The notes under the pieces are model-generated. The model was not told where the DNA came from, did no database searches, and saw only the letters and a list, made by a program, of their open reading frames with translations. A stretch of DNA of 64,000 nucleotides from Lyngbya confervoides BDU141951. Its GTDB lineage: Bacteria > Cyanobacteriota > Cyanobacteriia > Thermosynechococcales > Thermosynechococcaceae. Below are positions 42,621-51,974 of this stretch, piece by piece. The position numbers and the translations under genes were made by a program. The stretch is from the NCBI RefSeq assembly GCF_000817775.3, contig NZ_JTHE03000061.1:124001-188000 (forward strand), written 5' to 3'. How positions within the stretch are numbered: the stretch's first letter is position 1; every line of letters starts with the position of its first letter.

Positions 42621-44363
42621 ATGACGAACCGTCTACTAGTCATTGAGCATTGTTCAATGTCCTCCTCATGGGTAATGGAGTATTTGCAGGGGACACCTTG
42701 GCAAGTGACTGAGGCTGATTCGCTGGAGCTGGGTTTAGCGCTAGCCAAGACCCACAGGCCCAATTTAGTCATTTGTGTGGATCACCTGCCCCACCTGGAT
42801 GGCTTTGACGCGCTCCAAGAACTTCGCGCAGCCACCCATACCCAGTCCGTGCAGATCCTGATGATTTCAGATCGCGGCGACCGGTCCAGCTTTCGCCGGG
42901 CCATGGCCATGGGAGCCGATGACTTTTTATCCATGCCGTTCTCGCCGGCAGAGCTGCAAGAGGCCATTGAGACTCGATTGCATAAAGGGCAACCTGACCA
43001 GAGCGCTGTATTAAGCGCGGCTCTCCCCTTGTCCCAAGGCCCGGAGGGTGAGCTTCCCTTTGTCCAGAGTCGAGACCTGGCGCATCACTTTCTTCGGCTC
43101 CATGAGGTCCCTACCTTTTCAGAGCAGGATCTCGCTGCCGAGAAAATCGGCGGATTTATTTTGATGAGCATTGATCAGCTGAATTGGTTTCGCAGCACCT
43201 CTGGCCCCCACTTTAGTGATGAAGTCTTGCGATGCTTTGAGCAGCGTCTTTGGGCCTCCCTCCCCGAAACCGTCCCCTTTATGGCTCGGGTTGAGGAAAA
43301 TCTCTATGCCTTGATGCTTCCACCAGATTGCAGTCCCTTGCTGACCAAGGCAGCAGATGGAGTCTGGCAGCAGCGGCTCTCCCTCCCCCTCACCGTAGAA
43401 GATCAGGAAATCTTGATCACCACTAGTATTGCTTCGATTCAATATTCCCTGGACGCGCCACCCCAGTTTGAGGTGATGCTGGGACAGGCTCGGCAGTTGT
43501 TGAATCGGATTAAGCGCAAGGGAGGCAATCAGATTCTCACGGAGCCGTTTCTCGAATCCTCCCAGGCTAGCGATCAGTTTGCGATCGCCACCAATATCCT
43601 TCGGGGACTGACTGAGGATCAATTCCATGCCTACTACCAACCCCAGGTGGATCTCAGCACGGGCCAATTTGTGGGGGCCGAGGCACTGGTTCGCTGGCAC
43701 CACCCGGATTGGGGAGTCCTGGAGCCAGGACGCTTTATCCCCGTCGCCGAGGAAACGGGTGTCATTGCCCAAATTGATGAGCGCGTCCTGCGTTTAGCCT
43801 GTCAGGCCATGCAGCGCTGGTCTGCCAATAGCGCAAGGCCGCTGACGGTGTCGATTAACCTGTCGGGGCTGAGCTTCAATCGCCCTAACCTGTGCGAGCT
43901 TGTGGAGGAGGTCCTTAACGAATATGGCGTGGCCCCTGAATGGCTAGAGCTGGAGGTCACCGAAAGTATCCTGATGCAAGATACGCAAAAATCAGCCCAA
44001 ACCATGCGAGATCTCAAAGCCCTAGGGGTCAGCCTCGCCATTGATGATTTTGGTGTCGGCTATTCATCCCTGAGCTACCTGCAGCAGTTTCCCTTCGACA
44101 CCCTCAAAATTGATCAGTGTTTTATTCAGAATGTGGATCAAAACCCTGGCAACGGTGCCATTACCGAAGCCGTAGTCAAATTAGCCCACACCCTAAATTT
44201 ACGCGTCGTTGCCGAAGGGGTAGAGCGGATAGAAGAGCGAGAGTTTCTGCGCAACCATGGCTGCGATGTCATGCAGGGCTATCTGGTGAGTCCTCCGGTT
44301 CCCCGCTCGGTGTTTGAAACCTTTCTGACCACTCAGCTGAACAAGCGTCCTAGCTATGCCTAG
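42621..44363 (+). CDS. REC-degenerate GGDEF-EAL cyclic di-GMP phosphodiesterase
   Basis: The 580-aa protein has a receiver domain (about residues 4-122), a GGDEF-like domain whose active site is lost (ARVEENLYA in place of GGDEF; about 175-305) and an EAL domain (about 325-575). EAL motifs: GAEALVRW, VSINLSG, LEVTESILM, IDDFGVGYSS, LKIDQCFI and VAEGVER. All metal- and loop-residue motifs appear intact, so it probably hydrolyses c-di-GMP, controlled by phosphorylation of the receiver. The receiver's phospho-acceptor region reads ICVDHLPHLDG, a good match. Confidence 0.92.
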   Translation: MTNRLLVIEHCSMSSSWVMEYLQGTPWQVTEADSLELGLALAKTHRPNLVICVDHLPHLDGFDALQELRAATHTQSVQILMISDRGDRSSFRRAMAMGADDFLSMPFSPAELQEAIETRLHKGQPDQSAVLSAALPLSQGPEGELPFVQSRDLAHHFLRLHEVPTFSEQDLAAEKIGGFILMSIDQLNWFRSTSGPHFSDEVLRCFEQRLWASLPETVPFMARVEENLYALMLPPDCSPLLTKAADGVWQQRLSLPLTVEDQEILITTSIASIQYSLDAPPQFEVMLGQARQLLNRIKRKGGNQILTEPFLESSQASDQFAIATNILRGLTEDQFHAYYQPQVDLSTGQFVGAEALVRWHHPDWGVLEPGRFIPVAEETGVIAQIDERVLRLACQAMQRWSANSARPLTVSINLSGLSFNRPNLCELVEEVLNEYGVAPEWLELEVTESILMQDTQKSAQTMRDLKALGVSLAIDDFGVGYSSLSYLQQFPFDTLKIDQCFIQNVDQNPGNGAITEAVVKLAHTLNLRVVAEGVERIEEREFLRNHGCDVMQGYLVSPPVPRSVFETFLTTQLNKRPSYA

Positions 44364-45856
44364 TCCGTCCAGTTTTTAGTCCGCTCCACGGCCTGGATCC
44401 AGGATTGAAACTGCTGCTGCACCTGCGGGGCGCGATGACTGGGCTCAAAGACCCGATCAATGGCGCGAGATTCAATGAGTTGAGAATAGTCGCTCCAGAG
44501 CCCGGCCATCAGCCCGGCTCCAAATCCCGCGCCTTGGGCCGTGGCCTCCAGCACGGCTGGGCGCTCCACGGGGATTCCCAGCACATCGGCCTGGTACTGC
44601 ATGAGAAAATCATTCTGGCAGGCGCCGCCGTCCACCTTCAGAATCTCAACGGGGCGATCGCAGTCATCATTGACCGCCTGCACCACATCGCGTACCTGGT
44701 AAGCAATGGCCTCCAGGACTGCCCGCACCATGTGGGCTCGCTGGACCCCACCCGTGAGACCAAAAAACGCCCCGCGAGCAGACATATCCCAATGGGGAGC
44801 GCCCAGCCCGCTCAAAGCTGGAACAAAATAAACGCCGTTATTATCGGGCACCTGATCCGCCAGCACCGACGTTTCTGCGGCCTGTTGAATAAGGTTTAAA
44901 CCATCCCTAAGCCACTGAATGCAGGCTCCCGCGGTAAACATGCTGCCTTCTATGGCATAGCCAGCAGGATGCCCCGTCTGGGTCCAGGCAATGGTGGAGA
45001 GAAGCTGGTGCTGCGATCGCACAATCTCTGTCCCCGTATGGGTCACCAGAAAGGCCCCGGTGCCGTAGGTACATTTGATCAGTCCAGGGTGGTTACAACC
45101 ATGGGCAAAGAGAGCCGCCTGCTGATCCCCAAAAATGGCCCGAACGGGAATCGAGGTGTCTCCAAGCTGGGCCTGGCCAAAATCCCCCAAACTGGGGCGA
45201 ATCTCAGGCATTAGCGACGGCGGAATCTCAAACAAAGCCAGCAGGCTCTCATCCCAGTCTTGCTGTGCCAGGTTCATCAGCATGGTTCGACTGGCATTGC
45301 TGTGGTCGGTGGCATGGACCGCTCGGCCCGTCAGATTCCACAGCACCCAGCTATCAATGGTTCCGGCCAGAACGTTGGTTAGATCTAAGTCCGCATATTT
45401 TGGGCTAGCCTTGACCCAGTCAAGCAACCACTTGAGCTTGGTGGCCGAAAAGTAGGCATCTAAGACCAGTCCCGTTTTTGCCTGAACGTCGGCGGCCACA
45501 CCGCGATCGCGCAGTTGATGACACAGATCGGCCGTGCGGCGATCTTGCCAGACAATGGCGCGATGAAGGGGCTCACCGGTGGTTTTATCCCACAGCAGAC
45601 AGGTCTCCCGCTGGACCGTGAGTCCCATGGCAGCAATCTCATCAGGGGCAATCTTAGCCTGACGAATCGCAGTTTCAATCGCCCAATGCGTATCCTTCCA
45701 AATCTGGATGGGGTCATGCTCTAACCATCCCGGCTTCGGGTAATGCTGGGTGAGTTCCCGATAGGCTTGGGCGATAATCTGACCCTCTCGATTAAACACA
45801 ATGGCACGATTGCCAGTGGTTCCTAAATCTAAGGCCAGTACGTAGGATTGAGTCAT
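44360..45856 (-). CDS. glpK: Glycerol kinase
   Basis: GlpK (498 aa) makes glycerol 3-phosphate from glycerol and ATP. It opens MTQSYVLALDLGTTGNRAIVF (note GTTGNRAI in place of the common GTTSSRAI). AIVWQDRRT, IDSWVLWNLTG, IFGDQQAALFAHG, KCTYGTGAFLV and FVPALSGLGAPHWD are all present. The stop overlaps the convergent EAL gene by four bases. It follows glpD after a gap of about 200 bases; both fit glycerol or glucosylglycerol turnover. An earlier in-frame start exists at 45904; 45856 places the start just before the ATPase motif. Confidence 0.96.
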   Translation of the reverse strand: MTQSYVLALDLGTTGNRAIVFNREGQIIAQAYRELTQHYPKPGWLEHDPIQIWKDTHWAIETAIRQAKIAPDEIAAMGLTVQRETCLLWDKTTGEPLHRAIVWQDRRTADLCHQLRDRGVAADVQAKTGLVLDAYFSATKLKWLLDWVKASPKYADLDLTNVLAGTIDSWVLWNLTGRAVHATDHSNASRTMLMNLAQQDWDESLLALFEIPPSLMPEIRPSLGDFGQAQLGDTSIPVRAIFGDQQAALFAHGCNHPGLIKCTYGTGAFLVTHTGTEIVRSQHQLLSTIAWTQTGHPAGYAIEGSMFTAGACIQWLRDGLNLIQQAAETSVLADQVPDNNGVYFVPALSGLGAPHWDMSARGAFFGLTGGVQRAHMVRAVLEAIAYQVRDVVQAVNDDCDRPVEILKVDGGACQNDFLMQYQADVLGIPVERPAVLEATAQGAGFGAGLMAGLWSDYSQLIESRAIDRVFEPSHRAPQVQQQFQSWIQAVERTKNWTD

Positions 45857-46061
45857 GATTATCTTGATTATCTCGGGCGCGCTGGGAACAGTGCGATAGA
45901 ACAAAACAAAGCCACCGCTATTTTCCCTGGCCAGCCCTGCCGTTGAACAGAGATTTTGGATTGTTTTTAGATTCTGCTGAGACCAGAGTCGATGCGGGGA
46001 GGCTCGAGCGATGGTGGATCCAGCCGATTCGCCTGGTTGCTGACCTGAGCAAGCAATCCCT

Positions 46062-47798
46062 CTAGGATTGCACGCACTCCCTGGGGGAGGATTCTGCTAA
46101 GGTCTTCTGGATTTCCTTTATTTCGCCTTCATACCGAGCCCGTTCATACTCTGGAATGCAGTGGGTGAACATATAGTGGCAATAATCCCTGATTTGGCGG
46201 TCGCCCTGTTCCCGACTCCATCCACAGTGGATCTGCAGAATCTGTAAAACTCTGGGCAAGAGGGGAATGCCATAGTCTCCGTAAATGGCGATCAGGGTGC
46301 GACGCAGCAAAATATCCACCAGGGAATAGGCATATTCGGTTTGCACGGCAAAGACCACTTGAGCCGCAATAAAGGGATGTCCCTCCAACAGCGGGGCAGC
46401 CAGATCCGGGGAGGCATCGACCAGAGAGAGCAGGTCTCCGGTCCTCGCCCCATAGATTTGCGCCAGGGCGTTGATGATCCCTGGATCTAGGCGATCGCGG
46501 TAGGCTTGAAGCCAGGACGGCAGGCGACGGTCCTCTGGCGGCATCGTGCCAGGGAGCGGCGTCTTATCAGTGGTGCAGGGGGGAGCCTGACGCCCCATCT
46601 GCTTGAAAACTGCATTCACCGCTTCTTCCCCCACCTGACGATAGGTGGTAATCTTCCCACCTATCAAAGAGATTAAATTCCTGGCTTGATCTGAAACATG
46701 GCGATGCAAGACATGGCTGCGGGTAATGCTGCTGGGCTTTTTACCCTCGGCGTAGGGCAAAGGACGCACCCCCGAATAGGTAAAGCAAATTTGGTCGCGG
46801 CTGAGCTGAGCCAGGGGAAAAATCTGGTTTGTCTCTTCGATTAAGTAATCAATTTCGGAATCAGCAGCCTTAATCTCGTCTAAATTTCCGCTAAATTTAA
46901 TGTCCGTGGTGCCAATCAGGATCAACCCCAGCCAAGGGACAATAAAGAAGGGCCGTCCATCGGATTTGGCTTCCACGTAAAAGGCACAGTCCTCCGGCGC
47001 CCCTGGAAACGGGGGCACCACAATGTGACTGCCCTTCGTGGGGCCAATCATGGGCTCTTTGCCGATCATTTCCTCCTCTCCCTGCCGCTGGCCACGGTGG
47101 AGGACCTCATCGACCCAGGCTCCAGCAATGTTTAAGACCGTGCCCTGGGGCGTTATTTCCACCCTGAAGGTGGACTGCTGCCGCAAATCCCGGCAGGTGA
47201 GTCCAGAAATGCGATCGCCCTCACGGTGGAGAGCGGTCACCTCGGTATAGTTCATGACGATCGCTCCAGCAGCCTCAGCATCTAAGATATTCTCCAGAGC
47301 AAGACGCTCGGCATAGGCCACTTGGGCATCGTAATATTGCGCTCCACCAGCGAGTTTCTCGGTATCGACGGAACGGTAGAGCTGATGAAACACCGAACGG
47401 GGGAGCATGCGGTGGTTCGGCAGGGTTTTATCGTAGCTGAGCAGGTCGTACAGCCGCATGCCCGCCTGAACCTTCCAGTAGGGCCGGGAGCGATCCCGGT
47501 AAATGGGAATCGTCAGCAGCAGTGGATCCACCAGATGGGGGGCAATATTCAGCAAAATCTCGCGCTCTTTTAAAGATTCACGCACCAGGGAAAACTCGAA
47601 ATATTCCAGGTAGCGCAGCCCCCCATGGACCAACCGCGTCGACCAGCTGGTGGCACCGCTGCAAAAATCTCCCTTATCCACTAGCAATGTTCGCAGCCCT
47701 CGCCTGGCAGCATCTCGGGCAATTCCTGCTCCGTTAATACCGGCACCAATAATCACAACATCGTAGGCAAGCGGTTCAAGGTGACTGGAGGATTGCAT
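46062..47798 (-). CDS. glpD: FAD-dependent glycerol-3-phosphate dehydrogenase
   Basis: GlpD (578 aa) oxidises glycerol 3-phosphate to dihydroxyacetone phosphate and feeds electrons to quinone. FAD site: VVIIGAGINGAGIARDAARRG at the N-terminus. Further motifs: STRLVHGGLRYLE, GPTKGSHIVV, FFIVPW and GTTDIKFSG, and SLIGGKITTYR before the C-terminal domain. I used the ATG at 47798; a longer frame begins at 47855. It lies between gpsA (163 bases upstream) and glpK on the same strand. Confidence 0.96.
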   Translation of the reverse strand: MQSSSHLEPLAYDVVIIGAGINGAGIARDAARRGLRTLLVDKGDFCSGATSWSTRLVHGGLRYLEYFEFSLVRESLKEREILLNIAPHLVDPLLLTIPIYRDRSRPYWKVQAGMRLYDLLSYDKTLPNHRMLPRSVFHQLYRSVDTEKLAGGAQYYDAQVAYAERLALENILDAEAAGAIVMNYTEVTALHREGDRISGLTCRDLRQQSTFRVEITPQGTVLNIAGAWVDEVLHRGQRQGEEEMIGKEPMIGPTKGSHIVVPPFPGAPEDCAFYVEAKSDGRPFFIVPWLGLILIGTTDIKFSGNLDEIKAADSEIDYLIEETNQIFPLAQLSRDQICFTYSGVRPLPYAEGKKPSSITRSHVLHRHVSDQARNLISLIGGKITTYRQVGEEAVNAVFKQMGRQAPPCTTDKTPLPGTMPPEDRRLPSWLQAYRDRLDPGIINALAQIYGARTGDLLSLVDASPDLAAPLLEGHPFIAAQVVFAVQTEYAYSLVDILLRRTLIAIYGDYGIPLLPRVLQILQIHCGWSREQGDRQIRDYCHYMFTHCIPEYERARYEGEIKEIQKTLAESSPRECVQS

Positions 47799-47961
47799 AG
47801 GCTTGTACAGAAACAGTTGCAAAGTAGAGCATGGGAGGGCAGAAAGGGAACCCACGTCTGCAGCCTAACGTAAGTGACTGTTTTTTTACAGGGGCCTCCC
47901 CTTTCTCAGAAGCCGACCCTCCCTGGCTGATCTAGGCTAGGCGGCCCGCTTCCGGTCCCCC

Positions 47962-48915
47962 TCAACAGGGGCGCTGAATTTCCAAAACTTCCGCCCGTGG
48001 CAATCGACTCATCAGGGTTTCAATGGCTTGGGCGGGAGCCATGTGGCCCGCTAAAATCTGAGCAACCGCAGTGGCAATGGGGGCATCAATGCCATCGCGC
48101 CCTGCCAGATCTACCAGCACCTGTGCCGTGTTTACCCCTTCAGCCGTACTGCCAATTTCTGCCAGCACCGCCCCCAGGGCTTGCCCTTGGGCTAGACCAT
48201 AACCCACCCGATAATTACGGCTCAAAGCACTGCTGCAGGTAGCAATCATATCTCCCAATCCTGAAAGCCCCCAGAAGGTCTGGGGCTGCGCCCCAAGCTG
48301 AACCCCAATGCGCGTCATTTCAACCAAGGCCCGCGTCATCAGAGCCGACTTGGCATTGGTGCCCAAGTTAAGGCCATCGCATACCCCCACGGCGATGGCA
48401 ATAATATTTTTAAGCGTTCCCCCCAACTCAGTCCCCAGGGGATCACCGTTGGTATAAACTCGGAATCGCTCCGAATTCAGCAATGTCTGAATCCGCTGAG
48501 CTGCGGCCAAGTCCTCACTAGCCACCACAGTGGCAGCGGGTAAGCCGGCCTCAATTTCGGCGGCAAGATTTGGGCCAGATAGCACCACAATCGGATTGTT
48601 CGGCAGGGCCTGATGCCACAGCTGAGAGGGAGTTTCGTAGGATCCTGGGTTCAAGCCCTTGGTGGCGCTGACAACCAGGGTTTGGGGAGGAATCCCCAGG
48701 GCTTTCAACTGGGCAGCCACGATGGGCACCCCTTGCATGGACAGGGCCGAGATCACCACATCGGCATTCTGAATCGCCGCGGCCAGTGGCCGGTGATAGC
48801 GACGGGACCACACCGTAACCTGATGCTGCTGCTCCCGCAATAGAGTTTCCAGGCAGCAGCCCCAAGCACCCGCCCCCAGAATGGTGACGCGGGCGGGGAG
48901 CGAATCAGAGAACAT
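47962..48915 (-). CDS. gpsA: NAD(P)+ glycerol-3-phosphate dehydrogenase
   Basis: GpsA (317 aa) reduces dihydroxyacetone phosphate to glycerol 3-phosphate, the acceptor for both lipids and glucosylglycerol. It has the dinucleotide motif ILGAGAWGCCLETLL, SATKGLNPG, VLSGPNLAAEI, the catalytic Lys in GTLKNIIAIAVG and LGDMIATCSS. It is 11 bases downstream of ggpS, which uses its product, so the pair makes a sensible two-gene unit. Confidence 0.96.
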   Translation of the reverse strand: MFSDSLPARVTILGAGAWGCCLETLLREQQHQVTVWSRRYHRPLAAAIQNADVVISALSMQGVPIVAAQLKALGIPPQTLVVSATKGLNPGSYETPSQLWHQALPNNPIVVLSGPNLAAEIEAGLPAATVVASEDLAAAQRIQTLLNSERFRVYTNGDPLGTELGGTLKNIIAIAVGVCDGLNLGTNAKSALMTRALVEMTRIGVQLGAQPQTFWGLSGLGDMIATCSSALSRNYRVGYGLAQGQALGAVLAEIGSTAEGVNTAQVLVDLAGRDGIDAPIATAVAQILAGHMAPAQAIETLMSRLPRAEVLEIQRPC

Positions 48916-48926
48916 GGTCAAGCCGA

Positions 48927-50408
48927 CTAGCGAGCATCGGCCCCTAGCAAATGGTCGGCCCACCACTGAACATTAAAGCGGTCAACGCTTTGGCTCATGC
49001 GCTGCATTCGCTTTTGCTGCTCATCAAGGTCCATCGCCAGGGCCTTATCAATGGCTTGATCCATTTCCTGGGAAGAGTAGGGATTGGTCAACAGCGCGTC
49101 CGGCAGCTCCACCGCCGCACCGACAAACTCTGAGAGAATTAAAACGCCGCTGTCGGTTCCGTGGACCGCCACATATTCCTTGGCCACCAGATTGAGTCCA
49201 TCTCGGAGAGGCGTCACCCAGGCAATATCGGCCGCCTTAAAAAGAGCCAGCAGTTCACTTTGGGGAATGCTGGAGGTAAACAGCACAATGGGCGTCCAGT
49301 TGAGCTGAGCGAAGCGACCGTTGATCTTACCCACCAGCTGCTCGATGTCACTCTTTGCCGTCTTGTAAACCCGCATACCCGTAGCCGGGGCAGCTGCAGC
49401 CACCACCAGATTCACTTTGCCCTGCAGTTCCGGACGGCGCTCCAGAAGACGCTCGTAGCAGTGAAGCAGTTCTTTGGTTCCCTTCACATAGTCCACACGT
49501 CCAGCTGAAAGAATTAACTTTCCATCCCGCACCTGGGCGCGAATATCCGCCATTTTTTGAGTTACTTCAGGCTGGGAGGCCATTTGGCGCAGGTGATCGG
49601 GGTCGGTGCCCACCGGAGAAGCGCTCAGGTGAACGATGCGGCCATTGTATTCCAACTGGGTGGTCATACTGGGTTCCGCCAGGGCCAGTCCCGTGGGCAC
49701 AAAGTAGTCTGGCACGGGAGCTTGCTTCAAGATTTTGACAGCACGCGAACTTCGGGCCACGCCCACAAAGTTTTCCACATAGCGAGGAATGTGGAACCCA
49801 CACACATCGCAGCAGAGAAGACTGTCGACAATTTCTTCTCGCCAGGGCAACACATTAAAGATATCAGCACTGGGAAAGGGGGTATGGTGAAAAAAGACAA
49901 TCTTGGCGCTGGGAAGCTGCTGGCGAATGAAATAAGGTGCGAGCCAAAGATTGTAATCGTGAATCCAGATCAGCGCATCCTCGGCGGCGGATTCAATGGC
50001 GGCTTCGGCAAACAGACGGTTGATTTCCCGAAAGTTATCCCAGTTGGAGGATCCGTAGGAAAATTGCCAGGGAAACGAGTGCAATATCGGCCAAAAAGCC
50101 TCTTTGGAGGTGATGTGGTAGAAGTCCTTGACCTGGTTAGCCTTCAGGGGAATTCGCTTCACGATGCAGCGATCGCCTAATCCCCCGAAGGTCATCACCG
50201 ATTGGAAGGATTCTTGTTGCTTGGCGGTCACCTGCTTCCAGGCAATCCAGGTACTCTGCTCCGCATTGGCAAAAAAGCGCTTCAAGGTGGGAAGAATCCC
50301 GTTGGGGCTTTTCTTTTCCCGATAGATGACCTTGCCGTTTTCAACCACCTCATCGAAGGGCTCTCGATGGTACAGAATGACCAGAGATGAACGTTGCGCT
50401 GTAGTCAT
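48927..50408 (-). CDS. ggpS: Glucosylglycerol-phosphate synthase
   Basis: GgpS (493 aa) joins ADP-glucose and glycerol 3-phosphate to make glucosylglycerol phosphate, the precursor of the main compatible solute of moderately salt-tolerant cyanobacteria. It is a GT20 (OtsA-like) enzyme: the N-terminal LYHREPFDE, VWIHDYNLWL-type motif (WIHDYNLWLAPYFIRQ), FFHHTPFPSADIF, GRVDYVKGTKELL and TPLRDGLNLVAKEYVA are GGPS signatures. The start ATG at 50408 is preceded by AGAGGA. A leader of about 120 bases holds two copies of a 13-base repeat. A ggpP phosphatase gene is not in the window. Confidence 0.95.
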   Translation of the reverse strand: MTTAQRSSLVILYHREPFDEVVENGKVIYREKKSPNGILPTLKRFFANAEQSTWIAWKQVTAKQQESFQSVMTFGGLGDRCIVKRIPLKANQVKDFYHITSKEAFWPILHSFPWQFSYGSSNWDNFREINRLFAEAAIESAAEDALIWIHDYNLWLAPYFIRQQLPSAKIVFFHHTPFPSADIFNVLPWREEIVDSLLCCDVCGFHIPRYVENFVGVARSSRAVKILKQAPVPDYFVPTGLALAEPSMTTQLEYNGRIVHLSASPVGTDPDHLRQMASQPEVTQKMADIRAQVRDGKLILSAGRVDYVKGTKELLHCYERLLERRPELQGKVNLVVAAAAPATGMRVYKTAKSDIEQLVGKINGRFAQLNWTPIVLFTSSIPQSELLALFKAADIAWVTPLRDGLNLVAKEYVAVHGTDSGVLILSEFVGAAVELPDALLTNPYSSQEMDQAIDKALAMDLDEQQKRMQRMSQSVDRFNVQWWADHLLGADAR

Positions 50409-50457
50409 AGAATCCTCTTGTAGTCGGTTGCGGGGGTCGTTAACCCAAGGGGGTGGC

Positions 50458-50470
50458 CCTTCCGGACTCA
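50458..50470 (-). repeat. 13-bp direct repeat, copy 1 (ggpS leader)
   Basis: Minus-strand TGAGTCCGGAAGG, identical to copy 2 at 50548-50560, 90 bases apart. It lies about 50 bases before the ggpS start, downstream of the proposed -10 box, with a TCCGGA palindromic core. It may be an operator or RNA-level element. Confidence 0.6.
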
Positions 50471-50533
50471 CTTCTAGCTAGAGATCTCAATTGAAATCAA
50501 TCTCATGAACGAACTGCCAGTGAAGTCAACCTG

Positions 50534-50539
50534 ATTATA
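50534..50539 (-). promoter_or_regulatory. Candidate -10 box of ggpS
   Basis: On the minus strand the hexamer reads TATAAT, a perfect -10 consensus. No good -35 is seen at the standard distance. Repeat copy 2 (50548-50560) falls in the spacer just upstream. This would give a leader of about 120 bases before the ATG at 50408. Confidence 0.4.
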
Positions 50540-50547
50540 TCGAAGTG

Positions 50548-50560
50548 CCTTCCGGACTCA
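50548..50560 (-). repeat. 13-bp direct repeat, copy 2 (ggpS promoter)
   Basis: Second identical copy of TGAGTCCGGAAGG on the minus strand, overlapping the -35/-10 spacer of the candidate promoter of ggpS. A bound regulator here would be expected to block or position RNA polymerase. Confidence 0.6.
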
Positions 50561-50746
50561 GTTAAATTCCGCGATGAATCTATCTTTTGTCAGATTTTTG
50601 AACCGTTTTGATTTCAGACCACTGTAGGATGAAAATGGCAAAAGCCGTGACGTCATGATGCAGCGACCTGGACCCAGAGGCTGGAGGCGATCGCCGCAGC
50701 TAGAGCGCTATGGCGACCAAAAAATTTTTTTTTAAGCAGGCGCACC

Positions 50747-51127
50747 ATGACCGATGCATTCTTTTCCCATCCAGCGGATCAGCTTACCGCCCTCAATCAG
50801 GAAATTGAGGATCTGTATGCGGAGGTTGAAGATTTACATGCTGAAACGGGACTCCTTTTGGGACTGATGGCCGGAAGCTATGCCTATTTTCTTCAGCAGC
50901 TGATGATGGCCCACCAAACTCAGCAGTCCATGACACCGGACGCCTGTGAAAAAATTATCGTCGATGCACTGCGGCGAATCCTCACCACCCAGTCGCGCCT
51001 GGATCAACAGCAGTTCCAACCCAACCTCCTGGGAGAAATCAAGGGCGTTTTAGCCAAAATGAGCCAGCCAATCCCCTTAGATGAATACCTCCGTCAGGCC
51101 GCTGCCAGCCAGCCGGAACCTATTTAA
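50747..51127 (+). CDS. Hypothetical protein
   Basis: The 126-aa product begins MTDAFFSHPADQLTALNQEI and has an N-terminal coiled-coil-like helix (EIEDLYAEVEDLHAETGLLL), then a helical SYAYFLQQLMMAH, and a polar C-terminal part ending in PIPLDEYLRQAAASQ. There is no signal peptide or domain that I recognise. It is divergent from ggpS, and the ATG has a weak purine-rich site (AGCAGG) about ten bases upstream. Confidence 0.65.
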   Translation: MTDAFFSHPADQLTALNQEIEDLYAEVEDLHAETGLLLGLMAGSYAYFLQQLMMAHQTQQSMTPDACEKIIVDALRRILTTQSRLDQQQFQPNLLGEIKGVLAKMSQPIPLDEYLRQAAASQPEPI

Positions 51128-51234
51128 CCCCCGACTCCCTGGCTTCCAAGGCGCGAGGACTTGTCATTGTTTCATGCTAAGGGCCAATTGCGTTGTGCTA
51201 TTCACTTGCCTATGATGAGGGTCTGATTTTAGCA

Positions 51235-51726
51235 ATGGGTTTAGAAACTGTCATGAGTCATAACGGTGAAGCACAAGCCACGCCTTCGACTGAGGTGCAA
51301 GAGCGAGAAGATACCAAGCCGGTTGATTTTTCCACAGAGCAGCCTGGAGCGCTGTTTCAAGCCCCTTCCACGGAACGCGAACTGCTGCCCCCAGAGGTGA
51401 AGGAAACCGCCGATAAGCTGCTGAAGTTTTTGGTCCTGTTCCCCGACTACTTGACAGAGGCCTTTGGTGACTACCGCAAGCCAATGACCACCGCAGGTCT
51501 GGTGTTGGTTGCTGGACTGACAATTGCCGTAGCTGACGGCGTCCTAGATCGACTCAATACCATTCCACTCTTTGCCCCCATCTTTGAGCTAATCGGGCTG
51601 GGATTTTCGGGCTGGTTTATTTTCCGCTACCTGCTCTACGCCGATTCCAGGCAGGAACTCAAGGGTGAGTATGAGCAAATCAAAGGTCGCATTGTCGGTC
51701 ACCTAAACCCATCGGACGCTGAGTAG
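51235..51726 (+). CDS. CAAD domain (CURT1-like) protein
   Basis: The 163-aa product has a polar N-terminus and a CAAD domain with two hydrophobic helices (TTAGLVLVAGLTIAVADGVL and APIFELIGLGFSGWFIFRYLL), the segment LTEAFGDYRKP, and an ending KGRIVGHL. The CAAD domain occurs in cyanobacterial aminoacyl-tRNA synthetase extensions and in CURT1 proteins that bend thylakoid membranes. Membrane curvature or anchoring is the likely role. An alternative ATG is at 51253; an earlier TTG frame opens at 51193. Confidence 0.85.
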   Translation: MGLETVMSHNGEAQATPSTEVQEREDTKPVDFSTEQPGALFQAPSTERELLPPEVKETADKLLKFLVLFPDYLTEAFGDYRKPMTTAGLVLVAGLTIAVADGVLDRLNTIPLFAPIFELIGLGFSGWFIFRYLLYADSRQELKGEYEQIKGRIVGHLNPSDAE

Positions 51727-51974
51727 TCTCCTCCCTACACAAGCCGCAGTCAACTGGGGGAGGACCACCCAGCCGGACGGATCACTGCGATCCAAACTCT
51801 AGTTCGACGTTTTTTGGAACCATGTCCAGCCCTCCCCCCATGGACTCCGGCCAAGAGAATTGCCGCCACACCTGGCTTCAAGTCTCTCTGGCATCCGGAT
51901 CCAGCTCAGGTCTCTGATCTTTCTTAAACCTCGTCAAAAAACTAAGCGATGAGAACGCCCCGTTCAATTTAGAG

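Noticed and set aside
50476-50508. Ten-codon upstream ORF in the ggpS leader (minus strand)
   Set aside because: It has no Shine-Dalgarno site and is too short to judge; it could be chance.
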